Source of the DNA: Isoetes taiwanensis
Taxonomy: Eukaryota > Streptophyta > Lycopodiopsida > Isoetales > Isoetaceae
NCBI GenBank assembly: GCA_021234155.1
Contig: JAJEKV010000014.1
Coordinates: 8,635,563 to 8,699,562, forward strand
Length of the DNA stretch: 64,000 nucleotides
Direction: 5' to 3'
The stretch's first letter is position 1, and each line of letters opens with the position of its first letter. Made by a program: the position numbers and the translations under genes. The notes under the pieces were generated by a model. The model was not told the origin of the DNA. It saw only the letters and a program-made list of their open reading frames with translations, and ran no database searches. Of the stretch, positions 47,201 through 57,331 are shown piece by piece.

Positions 47201-47324
47201 ACTCTAACCTTTGTTGGAATATGTAATGAAACGATTTTTAGGGTCTACAAATCATTTTGTCCTGAGCCAATATCGTGGGACATCGCTCTCACGTCCGCGG
47301 TTCTAAGAATGGATCCGGCACACT

Positions 47325-48074
47325 GTGGCGCCGGCCGACACTCATCGGATGGAGGAGGCTTTGGCCTTCTTGAATCAGCACAACAGGAGGGAGTTGCAGG
47401 TAGACCCCACCGGCCCTCCGGCTGCCATAGTTGAGCTAGATCATCAGCAGCACCTCAAGTCTATTTCCAATTTAGTCTCGTGCGCAGTGCTGGTGTACTA
47501 TACTGGAGTGATGGACACCAGGAGAGTTGGCGGGTGGCTGCAGGCTCACTTCAAGCGGTTGGGGATCTCGCCATTTCAGTCTTTGAAGTTCCTGGGGAAC
47601 AATTTCTTCCTCCTCATGTTCGATGCGCCCCCGGTAGTCGAGAGGATAGTAGCGAGAGGGGTCGACCTCATGTGGGGGAATTACCTGATTTACCAGCATT
47701 ACACTCCTGGGGTGAGTGCTCGGTCCTTGTCGGCCCCGAAGATCCCGTGTTGGTTTCAGGTAATGGATCTTCCCGCAGATATGTTGCTGTTAGAGTTCAT
47801 GATTGCGATTGCCAATGGGATCGGCGGCCACATTGCTCACTCCATAGTTCAGGAGCCTAAGATTTGTGTGGCTCTTCCCGCGGATAGTCCATTGCCTCCC
47901 GCAGTGACTGTTAGGAGCAGAGATTGGTATTTTCGGTTCTCTCTCAGGCTGTTGAATGGGGCAGAGATTCAGAGAATGTTTCCCGCCCTCCAGGTCTTCG
48001 CAGGCTCGTTACCAGAGTGCAGGTCTGCGTCAGTACCGGGGGCTCCAGGGGAGGCAAGGAGGGAGGTTCCGCAG
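47325..48074 (+). pseudogene. LINE ORF1, 5' part (interrupted by an LTR element)
   Basis: Open for 250 codons (first in-frame ATG at 47,349; the frame opens upstream without an ATG). FKRLGISPFQSLKFLGNNFF, MWGNYLIYQHYTPG and IPCWFQVMDLPADML follow the DUF4283-like RNA-binding pattern of plant LINE ORF1. The frame runs straight into the LTR at 48,075. Its 3' continuation is at 61,827-62,163. An intact ORF1 would coat the LINE RNA. Confidence 0.82.
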
Positions 48075-50582
48075 TGTGACGTCCCCTACTCGTATACGGT
48101 GCACTCACCGTATACAAATAGGAGTTCATCCCCCGTACCAGCTCCATGCTGATACAGGGCCCTCCACATATCACTGCAACCGTAATGAGTTCCAGTGGGA
48201 AGAATGAAGGGGTCATTTTACCCCGTCTCCCTCAGGGCCTACCTAGCTGCGGAAGCGTAAACATACATGTCAGTATACAACATCATCATATATCCACCTC
48301 GAAGGGTAATACATCAACATCTGCATAGACAAAGATCAGCACAATACATATAGGTTCCTACCCAAGGCTCAGACTCCAGGGGGATGACTGACGGCTTGGG
48401 TCTCCAGAGTTCATTGCAGATAGAATTCATGACAATGGATTTGGCTGGCATGAGAACATGGCATAGGGTTGTCCACTCCATCCGCCCCTCCTGTGCACAC
48501 TTTGCAGAGTAGGTTGAAGAGTGTTAGGACCTGACTGTAGCCCGCCGGATGCATAGCCAAGGGGGCTATTCCTGGGTTGCATCTCCCCAGTTCTGATGGG
48601 GCAGGTAGGGATCACTCCTTCCAGAGATCTCCATGCTGACTCAAGGTGACTAGAGGGCCACTGCCCTTATTCGACTTGAACCCACTGGAGAGTGACGCAT
48701 CACCCCATGGGTGTCGAGCCCATGCCTTGCCCACACTCAGTGGCAAGCCATTAGACCTAGTCCACTATGATCCCCGGTAGACTTTACACACCAGAGGGAT
48801 TGGTCAAGAGTCAGAACACGAACCTCTTTCTGAGCCAGTCTGGCCCCTTCACCCACAACCAGGTGTGGTTCTTGTACACAGGCCGAATACTAGTAATGCA
48901 CTAGAGGGACTAGGGTCTCTACCCCCCTTCCCAATACAATGAGTCCACAGAGTAACATCATCCATCTACATCACAGCAGAACTAAGAATTAGATTTTATC
49001 TATATCATAGAGTTAGGTTCTTTAGTTAGGGCTGGTGTCTGGGGATCTACTTGGCTACTATGGGCAATTTAATAGGCTAAACCTATTGGTTCGATGGCTG
49101 GAATACGGTTTAGGCTATTAGATTGACTAAATACCTGATCCCTGGTTCACTCCTCTTGATCCGAATGCGTCCATGTCGCTGTTCTGCTTGGGGATGCGGT
49201 CGGAAAGGGAATCTGACGAGCTAGGACGCACGGGCAGTTCTTGTGAGTCGGAATGGACTCTTGAGGCGCGCGAACTGGAGCTCGGAAGGTTCGTGGACGA
49301 AAAAGGAAGAATTAGGGTTTGGTTGCCTTACATAGGCTATCGGTTAGGTTTAGGGTTTCCATGACCCTTGGTATGCCTCTTTAAAGGTTAATGGTCTAAA
49401 GTGCGCACATTAATAAGTGTGCGCACCCTTGCAAGTTGCCCCCTAAGGCGCCACTTGCTTGGCTACACGTCGGCGTACACGTCGATTGGAATGGCGTGTA
49501 CGCGTGACGGTGCAGTACGGTATACGTCTTGAGACCGTATATCGTACTGGAATGTCACATTCTCCCCACCTTGAGATGTTGCTGTCCGCAACATCGTGGG
49601 TCTCCCCACCTTGGGATCTTCCTAACCTGCAATCAACTTGATGCATAAGATATACTATTATCATACTTACACATTTATTAGGATTACCTTAAGGTAATAT
49701 TTTTAGAACATTATTATACCATTATTCAATCAAATAACTTATCAATCCGTATGTCATTACAACAAGTTACCCATTAGTTTCACTTATCACAATATTTTAG
49801 TTTATCAATATTTTAATATATACAATTATTCTTTGAGGTACTCTTCATTCCTTGCAACACATTCCAACAAAATTTGTGTTGCAAGTCTTCGTAGCTCGAC
49901 CTCCTTGCCCTCCGGAGCACTCTATTGGCCTGCAGGTCGACACTACGTTAGTATCATTTTAATTATTTATAAATTTGGTTATGAGGGAACCACCCCAACT
50001 ATCTATCTCCCGGCGTAGGAAGAGGATGCTTCTTCCATCGTGGCCGTGGAGACAGCACCCTATAATGCCTATATGGCGCTCATGCCTACACCTTTAGTTG
50101 CCCAGCGTGGAGGATGGGGTCCTTCTCGTATATGGAGCGTGAAGGATAGTGCCCCATAGGCATTGGCTAGAGGTGCTTTCCCAATCAATGCATTCCTGAA
50201 TGACCTCTTATCTCTCGAGGTCGTCTACTTCCGTGGGACAGAAGTAGACTTCCCAAGCGGAACCGCGGTCATGCCTACATTGACATTACACCACGTCCTA
50301 GAGATCACCGTAGTGGTCTCATCATCGGTAACAACGCATGCAACCCATACCTAGCATAGGTTGCATGCGTAGATTATTCTTAGCTATCAAGACATAAATC
50401 TACACAAATCGACATGCCTGAGCCGATTTATTCGGAGATGATCTTGCCGTCCCATTCCTCCATAAACTGTGGGTACTGCTTTATCAGATCTCTCTTAAGT
50501 ACCCATGTTGCGTCTTCCACCGGCAAGTGTTTCCACTTGACCAAGTATTGGAGAAACTCCGATCTCCTTGTCTTCTTGAACG
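48075..50582 (-). repeat. 3' LTR
   Basis: Matches 59,281-61,826. By eye, roughly a dozen substitutions, mostly transitions, in the first 540 bp, and two indels of about 17 bp overall. The inner 155 bp encode the end of the chromodomain. The outer edge has a hairpin with perfect 10-bp arms (GTATACGGTG / CACCGTATAC, loop CACT). A second inverted repeat is at about 49,513-49,552 and a GTGCGCAC/GTGTGCGCAC pair at 49,400-49,430. Confidence 0.93.
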
Positions 50583-50697
50583 CTTTATCAAGAATCAGTT
50601 CTGGAACTATTTCTATCTGCTCTTCTGTCATTTCCAACATCGTTGGAGTGTCCAAGACTTCATCTGGATTGGGAGTATGCTTCTTCAGCAAACTCAC
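50428..50697 (-). CDS. Chromodomain, C-terminal end of pol
   Basis: FLQYLVKWKHLPVEDATWV is the canonical chromodomain core, followed by LKRDLIKQYPQF and a stop at 50,428. In chromoviruses this domain binds methylated histone H3 or other chromatin marks to direct integration. Its last 50 codons lie inside the LTR and are duplicated at 61,672-61,826. The frame differs from the integrase frame upstream, so at least two shifts separate them in this copy. Confidence 0.9.
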   Translation of the reverse strand: MSLLKKHTPNPDEVLDTPTMLEMTEEQIEIVPELILDKAFKKTRRSEFLQYLVKWKHLPVEDATWVLKRDLIKQYPQFMEEWDGKIISE

Positions 50698-52642
50698 GTG
50701 GAAGACTTTGTGGATCTTTAAGTGTGCTGGAAAGTCTAGGATTGGTTACCTACTCTTTGGATATTCTGAAGGGTCCAGCCCACCTTGGAGCAAGCTTCTT
50801 ACAATTTCCGATGCGGAGCTTCGCCTGCTTCACTTTTATCTTGAGCCATATATCATCTCCAACTTGGAACTCTCTGACTGTCCGATGCTTGTCGGCGATG
50901 CTCTTTTGTCGACTTGTTGCTGCGAGAAGATATCCTCAAACTTCTTCCACGAGCTGCTGCATGTCGCCCAACATTTGCTGCGAAACTTCCACTTTTGACA
51001 CGGGGTTGTGCCAAGTGTCTGGAGTTAGGCATTGGTAGCCATAATTAATCATGAACGGCGACATTTGGGATGATTCCTGCTTGGTGCTATTATATGCAAA
51101 CTCCACCAAGTGAATAAACTCTTCCCACATACCTTGCTTGTTCCAGACATAGTTTCGTAGCATATCCTCCAATATTCTGTTGGTCCTCTCTGTTTGCCCA
51201 TCCATCTGGGGATGATAGGCCGTGCTCATGGATAGCTTCGTCTGAATCGTTGCAAAGAGATCCTGCCAAAAGGCACTGATGAACTTCGGATCTCGGTCGG
51301 AGATAATTTCCCTTGGCATGCCATGGAGCTTGAAGATTTCTTTGGTGAAGAGCTTCGCCGTGTCCATAGCTGTGTCCGTGGTCCTGCAAGGCACAAAATG
51401 GGCCATCTTTGACAACTTGTCGACCACGACCATCAAAGCATCCTTACCTCTTACTGTCCTTGGAAGCCCTGTTATGAAGTCCATGCTGACGACCTCCCAC
51501 TTAGCATTTGGCACCGCTAATGGTTCCAATGCCCCTGGAATTCGAAGCTGCTCTGCCTTCGTTTGCTGACATAGCTGACATTCCTTGATGTGGCGAGCTA
51601 CTTGCTTCTTCATTCCTGGCCAATAATAGCTACTGCGCACTTTGAAATATGTCTTCATGAATCCTGCGTGGCCAGCTATTGGGCTGTTGTGGGTGTCGTG
51701 GAGGATCAACTTCCGCACCCCTGATGATTCAGACACGCACAGCTTGTTCTTATGGTAGAGAAGCTTACCTTCCTTCTTAAAATTTTTGAAGGTTTCCATC
51801 TCCTTGTCTGTTCTTGCTTCCTTGCACAAGCTTGCCCATACTTCCTTGAAGTCCACATCCTTTGGCAATGTTTCTTCAATCTTCTTCCCGAAATCGCTGG
51901 AGAGTGTCGAAATTGCATTGCAATGCACTCTAGTTGTTAGCGGATGCCTTGAAAGTGCATCTGCTACCACATTAAGCTTCCCCGGCTTGTAGACTATGTC
52001 AAAGTCATACTCTTCGAGGAACTCCATCCACCTTCGCTGCCTCAGGTTAAGGTGTGGTTGCGTGAATACATATTGGAGGCACTGATGATCCGTGTCCAAC
52101 TGGAACTTCCTTCCTAAGAGGTAGTGCCTCCAAATTCTTAACGCCCTGACAACTGCAAGCAATTCCTGATCGTGCGTCGGGTAACGCGTTTCGGCGTCGT
52201 TCATCTTCCTGGAGTCATACGCTATTCGCTCTTCTTGCATGAGCACTGCACCTGTGGCTATCTTACTTGCGTCTGTCGCCACTAACTTGTCCTTCTCTGG
52301 GTCTGGCAGGGTCAAGATGGGGGCGGTTGTTAAAGCTTCCTTCAACAATTCAAAGCCTGCTTGGGCTTTCTTGAGCCAATGGTCTGCCCAATTCTTCACC
52401 TTTTCTGCCTTCGTCAAGTCTGTTAGTGGGGCTGCTATCTTTGCGAAGTTCTTCATGAACTTCCTGTAGTACCCTGCTAGGCCAAGGAAACTTCTGACCT
52501 CGTGGACGTTCTTTGGCGCCGGCCATTGAATCACTGCTTCAATCTTGGCAGGATCCGTCGAGATTCCTTCTGCTGAAATCACATGACCCAGGTATCCCAC
52601 CTTCTCTGTTGCGAAGTGGCACTTCGACAACTTGGCGTACAA
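50698..52642 (-). pseudogene. pol: RT thumb, RNase H and integrase
   Basis: Open from 52,642 to 50,936: [19 protein letters not shown] (RT end); RNase H with [30 protein letters not shown] and [13 protein letters not shown]; integrase zinc finger [13 protein letters not shown]...CQLCQ and a DDE core ([31 protein letters not shown]). The frame stops at 50,936 after QQLVEEV. The integrase C-terminal part (EDIFSQQQ, then VREFQVGDDIWLKIKV and LAPRWAGPFRI) continues in other frames to about 50,740, so it is broken there. Confidence 0.92.
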
Positions 52643-54340
52643 CTAGTGCCTTCTCAACTTCTCGAGCACCCTTCTTACGTGTTGTGCATGTTCTTCAATG
52701 GATCTGCTATACACCAGAATGTCGTCAAAGAACACTATCACGAAGGTGTCCAAGAACTCCCTGAAGATGTCGTTCATGAGTCTCATGAACGTTGCTGGGG
52801 CATTTGATAGCCCAAATGGCATTACTGTGAACTCGTAATGCCCATACCTGGTCCTGAAGGCCGTTTTGTGGACGTCTTCTTCCTTTATCCTGATCTGGTG
52901 ATAACCTGACCTTAGGTCGATCTTGGAAAAGACTTTTGCCCCTTGGAGCTGATCCATCAAGTCGTCCGATCTGGGGAGCGTGTACTTGTTCTTGATGGTG
53001 TGCTTATTCAGCTGTCTGTAATCTATGCACATCCTCAAGCTGCCATCCTTCTTCTTGACAAAGAGAATGGGTGCCCCAAATGGTGAGACACTAGGTCTAA
53101 TGAAGCCTAGGTCGAGCAATTCTTGCAATTGCTTCTTTAGCTCCGTCAGTTCCTGTGTCGTCATTCTATACGGAGCCTTGCTCGTCGGCTTGGTTCCTTG
53201 TTCGAGTGCTATCTCACACTCGACTCCCCTGTAAGGAGGAAGCTGCTCGATCTCATCTGGAAAGAGATCGTGGAATTCCGTGATCAAGTTGGCTATATGC
53301 TTGGGCAACTTGCTGAGCACCTTGTCTTCCTTGCTTTCCTCTGACTCGGGTTCTTCAATCTCAAGTTTGAAGATATATGCTACCTGCTCGCTCTTGATAG
53401 ACTTGAGCAGCTTCTTAATAGACATACACTGCATGATGGGAGCAACTTCTTTACCTGTGATCTCAATGACTTTGCCGTCGGGCGTTGTGACGGTCACCTT
53501 CCGCTTTCCACAATCAATGATGGCCCCTGCTGGTCCAAGGTACTCCATTCCTATTATCAAGTCGTACTTGCCGATGCCCATTACTTTTGCCCCCATCGGG
53601 ATATTAATTCCCGGCAAGTCAATGTCGAAATTGATCCTCTTCCCTACCGTATGTCTTACTGCTCCGCTTGCCAAGATTACGGGCCTCGGCTTGGACTTCA
53701 ATGGTTTCAACTTCAACATATCAACCATTCTTGGGGATGCAAAGTTGTGGCTACTTCCCGAGTCTATCAGGACTATGAAAGACTTGGCCTTGGCCTTCCC
53801 TACTGTGGAAATTACCTTATACTGGTTCTCTGCTTGTTCTATATCTATGGCAGCGAAAATATGACACTCACCCTGAATGTAGTCGCGTGCTGCCTCGCCG
53901 TCATCGTCAGACGGAGTGTCGCATCCACCCAACTCCGCTAGCGCTGCGCTCATGACGAAGGGGCAGTTCCCCGTTCTGTGGCCTGGTTGGAAGCATCTGA
54001 AGCAAAGCTGCTTCTCTATACACTCCTGTCTCTTCTCTTTGGCCCCCATTCCTTGCAAACTTATTGCTTTGGATTCTGCTTCTGATACTGTCTTGGGATC
54101 TATTGCCCTTACAAGCTTACGGATTTCTTCGTTCAATCCTTCAATGTAGCTCTCCACTGCGTGTTTTTCACTCAACTTCGGCACATACAGCCTTAGTCTC
54201 ATGAACTCCTCGGTGTACTTCTGGACTGTTTTGTATCCTTGCTGCAACCTGTAGAACTGCTGCATCATGTTGGACGTGTGTTCCCTGGGGACGGTAATGG
54301 CGCTTGAAGGCTTTAGCAAACTTTTTAAATCTGCACCCAT
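52643..54340 (-). pseudogene. gag C-terminus, protease and RT with in-frame TAG
   Basis: After a +1 shift from the gag frame it encodes [18 protein letters not shown] (gag core end), the zinc knuckle [14 protein letters not shown] (CX2CX4HX4C, near 54,005-53,966), a protease with [13 protein letters not shown], and RT with [50 protein letters not shown] and the catalytic [13 protein letters not shown] at 52,645-52,643 replaces the usual Gln codon in LRRH(Q)LYAKLS, a one-base change from CAG. The next sequence is collinear in the same frame. Confidence 0.93.
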
Positions 54341-54950
54341 CTCTGCTTAAGCCATGGGCCTTGGCATAACCCTTCCACCAGATGCATGCTGCTCCCTTCA
54401 GGTTGGCTGTTGCCACCCTGCCCGTGTCCTTGTCTTTCATCCCATAGGCGTTGCCATACTCGCTCATCTCGTCGAGCCACGCCTCTGCTTCCAAGCCTGA
54501 CCTGTTCTCGCCTGAGAATTGTTCAAGCTTCCTGGCCTTCCATACGTTGCCCAATGCTGAGTCTACCTTCTTCTGGTAGTCTAAGGCCTTAGCGTCCTTC
54601 TGCCTGCCGTCCCTACAGTCCTGCACTTGTTCAGCCGCTTTCTCGGACTCAGAGTCCGAGACCGAGCTTGAATCGGAGGTATCTGTGCTAGGAGACCTCC
54701 TTCTCTTACTCCTCTTCTTATCCTTCCCCGACTTTCGAGGTGTCGTTTGCGGTCCGGCTGATGCTTGTGCCGCTAATAGAGCCTTTATCTGGTCGAGTTT
54801 TGTTCTCATTTGCGACATCTCTTCTTCTGGGGCCATGGGACCAAATGCTTCGAACAGGTTCCTTGGGATGGGTTGCCTGTCAGGGGTCTCTTCGTCTCTG
54901 TTGGGCCTCCTGTTTTGTTCGACTGTTCTTTGTTCCCTATCTGCATACAC
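54168..54950 (-). CDS. gag, N-terminal part
   Basis: Opens with charged, Ser/Arg-rich sequence ([13 protein letters not shown]), then the gag core: [48 protein letters not shown]. At minus-strand CCCC (54,290-54,287) the conserved product moves +1 into the 54,340-52,643 frame. No ATG heads the frame (first codon GTG at 54,950), so a spliced or upstream start is possible. The product would form the virus-like particle. Confidence 0.85.
   Translation of the reverse strand: MYADREQRTVEQNRRPNRDEETPDRQPIPRNLFEAFGPMAPEEEMSQMRTKLDQIKALLAAQASAGPQTTPRKSGKDKKRSKRRRSPSTDTSDSSSVSDSESEKAAEQVQDCRDGRQKDAKALDYQKKVDSALGNVWKARKLEQFSGENRSGLEAEAWLDEMSEYGNAYGMKDKDTGRVATANLKGAACIWWKGYAKAHGLSRDGCRFKKFAKAFKRHYRPQGTHVQHDAAVLQVAARIQNSPEVHRGVHETKAVCAEVE
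54287..54290 (-). promoter_or_regulatory. Candidate +1 frameshift site in gag
   Basis: CGT-CCC-C-AGG-GAA: reading CGT CCC CAG leads to a dead end at 54,168, while skipping one C gives the conserved CCC AGG GAA frame. It is either a one-base expansion of the C run or a programmed +1 site. Confidence 0.45.
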
Positions 54951-55116
54951 AGTTTGTCATGGCCTTACAGTTAGATTCATTTACTTTATTGTATTCATGT
55001 ATTTGCCGATATAATTTTTAGACCAAATACAATCAACAAAGTATTTAAATATTGGCAACAAAATATTTTTATTATATAATATTTTAGATACAAGTCTTTC
55101 GGGATCAAGATTTTAA

Positions 55117-56631
55117 CTACTCTTGAAATCGCCGGTAGGATGGGTTATCCTCGAGAAATTTCTTAACTTGGGCCGTTCCTACCGAGCGTCCCAAGTTCCT
55201 GAGGATATTGGTTGACGTCCCGCCCTGTAAGGCTGTCACCAATTCCTCTACTCTGCGGTCGGAGGTGTAGGCCGCGGTTACTGCTAATCTTCCCTGCCGT
55301 CGGTATGGCACAGCGAAGTCGAAGATGTCAAGTGCCATCACTCTCTTGACTAAGACAGTATAGTCGATGTTTTCAGCCATCCAAGCATGCATGCCAATGC
55401 CAGAGAGTGCAATGAGCATAAACACTCCTTCTTCGCCCCGGGGACTGAATTTGCGGTGTATTACCGCTATTCTCCCATCCAGCAGCAGGGGAAGGTAGTA
55501 CCTCAACGACCTGTCATTGTGTGTCGTTGATGACTCGTCACCCGCTTGGCCTCCAGCTCTATGTCTTCCGGCGTATTCATCGACCTCTACCTCAGTGATT
55601 TCTCTGTAATCTCTGATTGTCGATGAATCTCGCCTGATGTCGATTCCTCCTCCTCTTGTGCGAGCTGGTGTCGAAGAGCTCGGCATCAAAATGCTCGTGG
55701 TCTTGTCACGGATCCCCATCCGTTCCTGGATGGCATAGAACTCCTCCTCAGATGGCAGCTCTCGAGCTTCCATTATTTGCCTGATGTTGCTGTAGGCTTG
55801 GATGTCCGAATTCGACTCCCTTGTATAGGTGTCGGCTTCTCTCACTTGAAGCGGGAAGTCTGAGACTCCCCGGACGATGAAGTCATCTAGGTCTGGTTGC
55901 TACCGTAGTTGGTGCAGCAACTCGTCAAGTCGGAACTCCCTCTCCCTGCATTCAGGGAGATTCTGGATATCGCTGAGGAGCAGGTACTCCTCACCGTCAA
56001 TGATGATGGGGGCTAGGCTTGTGATGCCTAGCCCAAGTGGGGGAGCGACTCTGAGGGTCTGGCGGCTTCGCTCGAAGTTGGATAGCTCCTCTTCTGCTAG
56101 CCGCCGTTCTTCCGCTGGGTCGAGCTCCACATATTCTTCATCTTCCGATTCCTCTTCTTCTGTTCTTCCTTCTTGCTCCTGCTGGTACTGCAAAAGGAGC
56201 TGGTCTGCTACTGAGGATGCTATAGGGTCTACCTCCATGGGAGGGATAGAGGTTTCCCCCATTGGGTTTTCAGCACGGTGGGAAAGGAAAATGGCTAAGG
56301 CGGCGGTGTAGGAAAAATACTTGGTCCTGTTAACAGTCAAGACCATGGGTTCTGGCAATCTCTGGGCCTTGTTGGTCAGATATTTGGCGATGTTTGGAAC
56401 ATCACCCAAGGCCGCTTGAAGGGATGGGCGGGGAACAAAATATCCTATGCAAGGGGGTAGCTGCACTAGGGAGGGTCCTACCCTTGGAACTCGGCTGTCT
56501 ATATGCGGGGTTGCATGCAGAGTTGCTTGGACATCTATCTCTTTCCTAAAGACTCGGAAGATGTCATTGACATCGGCCTCGGCTGCATGACCACTGGCGC
56601 TGTACCATCGTCTGAAGTCAGCAGTTGCCAT
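55117..56631 (-). CDS. Accessory gene B, unknown family, with leaky-type UAG
   Basis: ATG at 56,631; 243 codons to a TAG at 55,902-55,900, then the same frame stays open for 260 more codons to 55,117 (504 codons in all). The TAG is followed by CAA-CCA, matching the UAG-CAR-YYA readthrough context known from tobacco mosaic virus. The first part has FRRWYSASGHAAEADV, LPPCIGYFVPRP, KYFSYTAALAIFLSHRA and an acidic Glu-rich segment. The second has LRYYLPLLLDGRIAVIHRKF, FMLIALSGIGMHAW and VKKFLEDNPSYRRF. No known domain recognised. It has its own TATA box and two upstream hairpins. A homologue is at 29,294. Confidence 0.8.
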
Positions 56632-56743
56632 TGATCTAGGGAAGATGGGAGTAATAGACGGATGTAGGAGCGCCTCTGGGAGCTGGAAAATCGCCTAAGG
56701 GGTCAAGAGCAGACTTGTAGGGTGTCAAGTGGAAAATGGGGTC

Positions 56744-56753
56744 CTATTTATAG
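56744..56753 (-). promoter_or_regulatory. Internal TATA box of accessory gene B
   Basis: Minus-strand CTATAAATAGGACC, preceded by AATTAGGGTTTT, 113 bp before the ATG. Matches 29,173-29,182 and resembles the box before the H3-like gene. Confidence 0.7.
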
Positions 56754-56945
56754 ACAAGGGAAAAACCCTAATTTTTGGGTGACTTAGAAATTTATGGGGG
56801 TTGGGCAATTCTGACCTATTAGGAGGTCCAAATGAGGATTTGAAGGCTACTTTTGGGGTTTGAGCATGTTAAGACTAGCTAATGAACCTATTGCAACAAA
56901 CTGGAGGTCATTTGGATATGGCATGGTGGAGAAATTGCTAGGAGG

Positions 56946-57012
56946 TCTCGCACGTTGCGCCCAGATCAATATCTGGAGTTCCAGTTTTGCTCCTGGCGCG
57001 ACGTGTGAGACA
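56946..57012 (-). repeat. 67-bp hairpin repeat, unit 4
   Basis: Arms GTCTCGCACGT / ACGTGTGAGAC plus GCGCC / GGCGC; inner CCAGATcaatATCTGG can form a second hairpin. 0.2 kb upstream of the gene B TATA box. Confidence 0.92.
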
Positions 57013-57143
57013 TGGACTCTAATTGGGTTAAACTTGTCCAATTTGGGTGGTATGAGGGTCTAATTCTGCTAGACTCATCGAGTTAGGCAGAATTGACCCC
57101 TTATTCGGTCGATTTGGAGGTGTTTTGGGCAAATTTGGGCATG

Positions 57144-57210
57144 GTCTCACACGTTGCGCCCAGATCAAAACTGGGAGTTTCATTTTTGCTCCTGGCGCGA
57201 CGTGTGAGAC
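57144..57210 (-). repeat. 67-bp hairpin repeat, unit 3
   Basis: Arms GTCTCACACGT / ACGTGTGAGAC, inner GCGCC / GGCGC. Lies between the H3-like stop (57,332) and unit 4, spaced 198 bp from unit 4. Confidence 0.92.
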
Positions 57211-57331
57211 ATCCTCTCAAATTGGTCTAAATTGCTGTTTTGACTAAAACAAAAGCTGGAACTTGCTAACTCAACTTAATTAAGTAAGATTACACATGTT
57301 ATTCAAAAAAATTTTCATCATGTACAAAATT

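Noticed and set aside
49173-49364. A conserved 63-codon frame in both LTRs (also 60,396-60,587)
   Set aside because: Conservation is explained by LTR duplication; no start context or motif supports a gene.
50414-54950. Plus-strand frames of 60-194 codons across pol and gag
   Set aside because: Antisense shadows of the minus-strand retrotransposon proteins with no independent motif.
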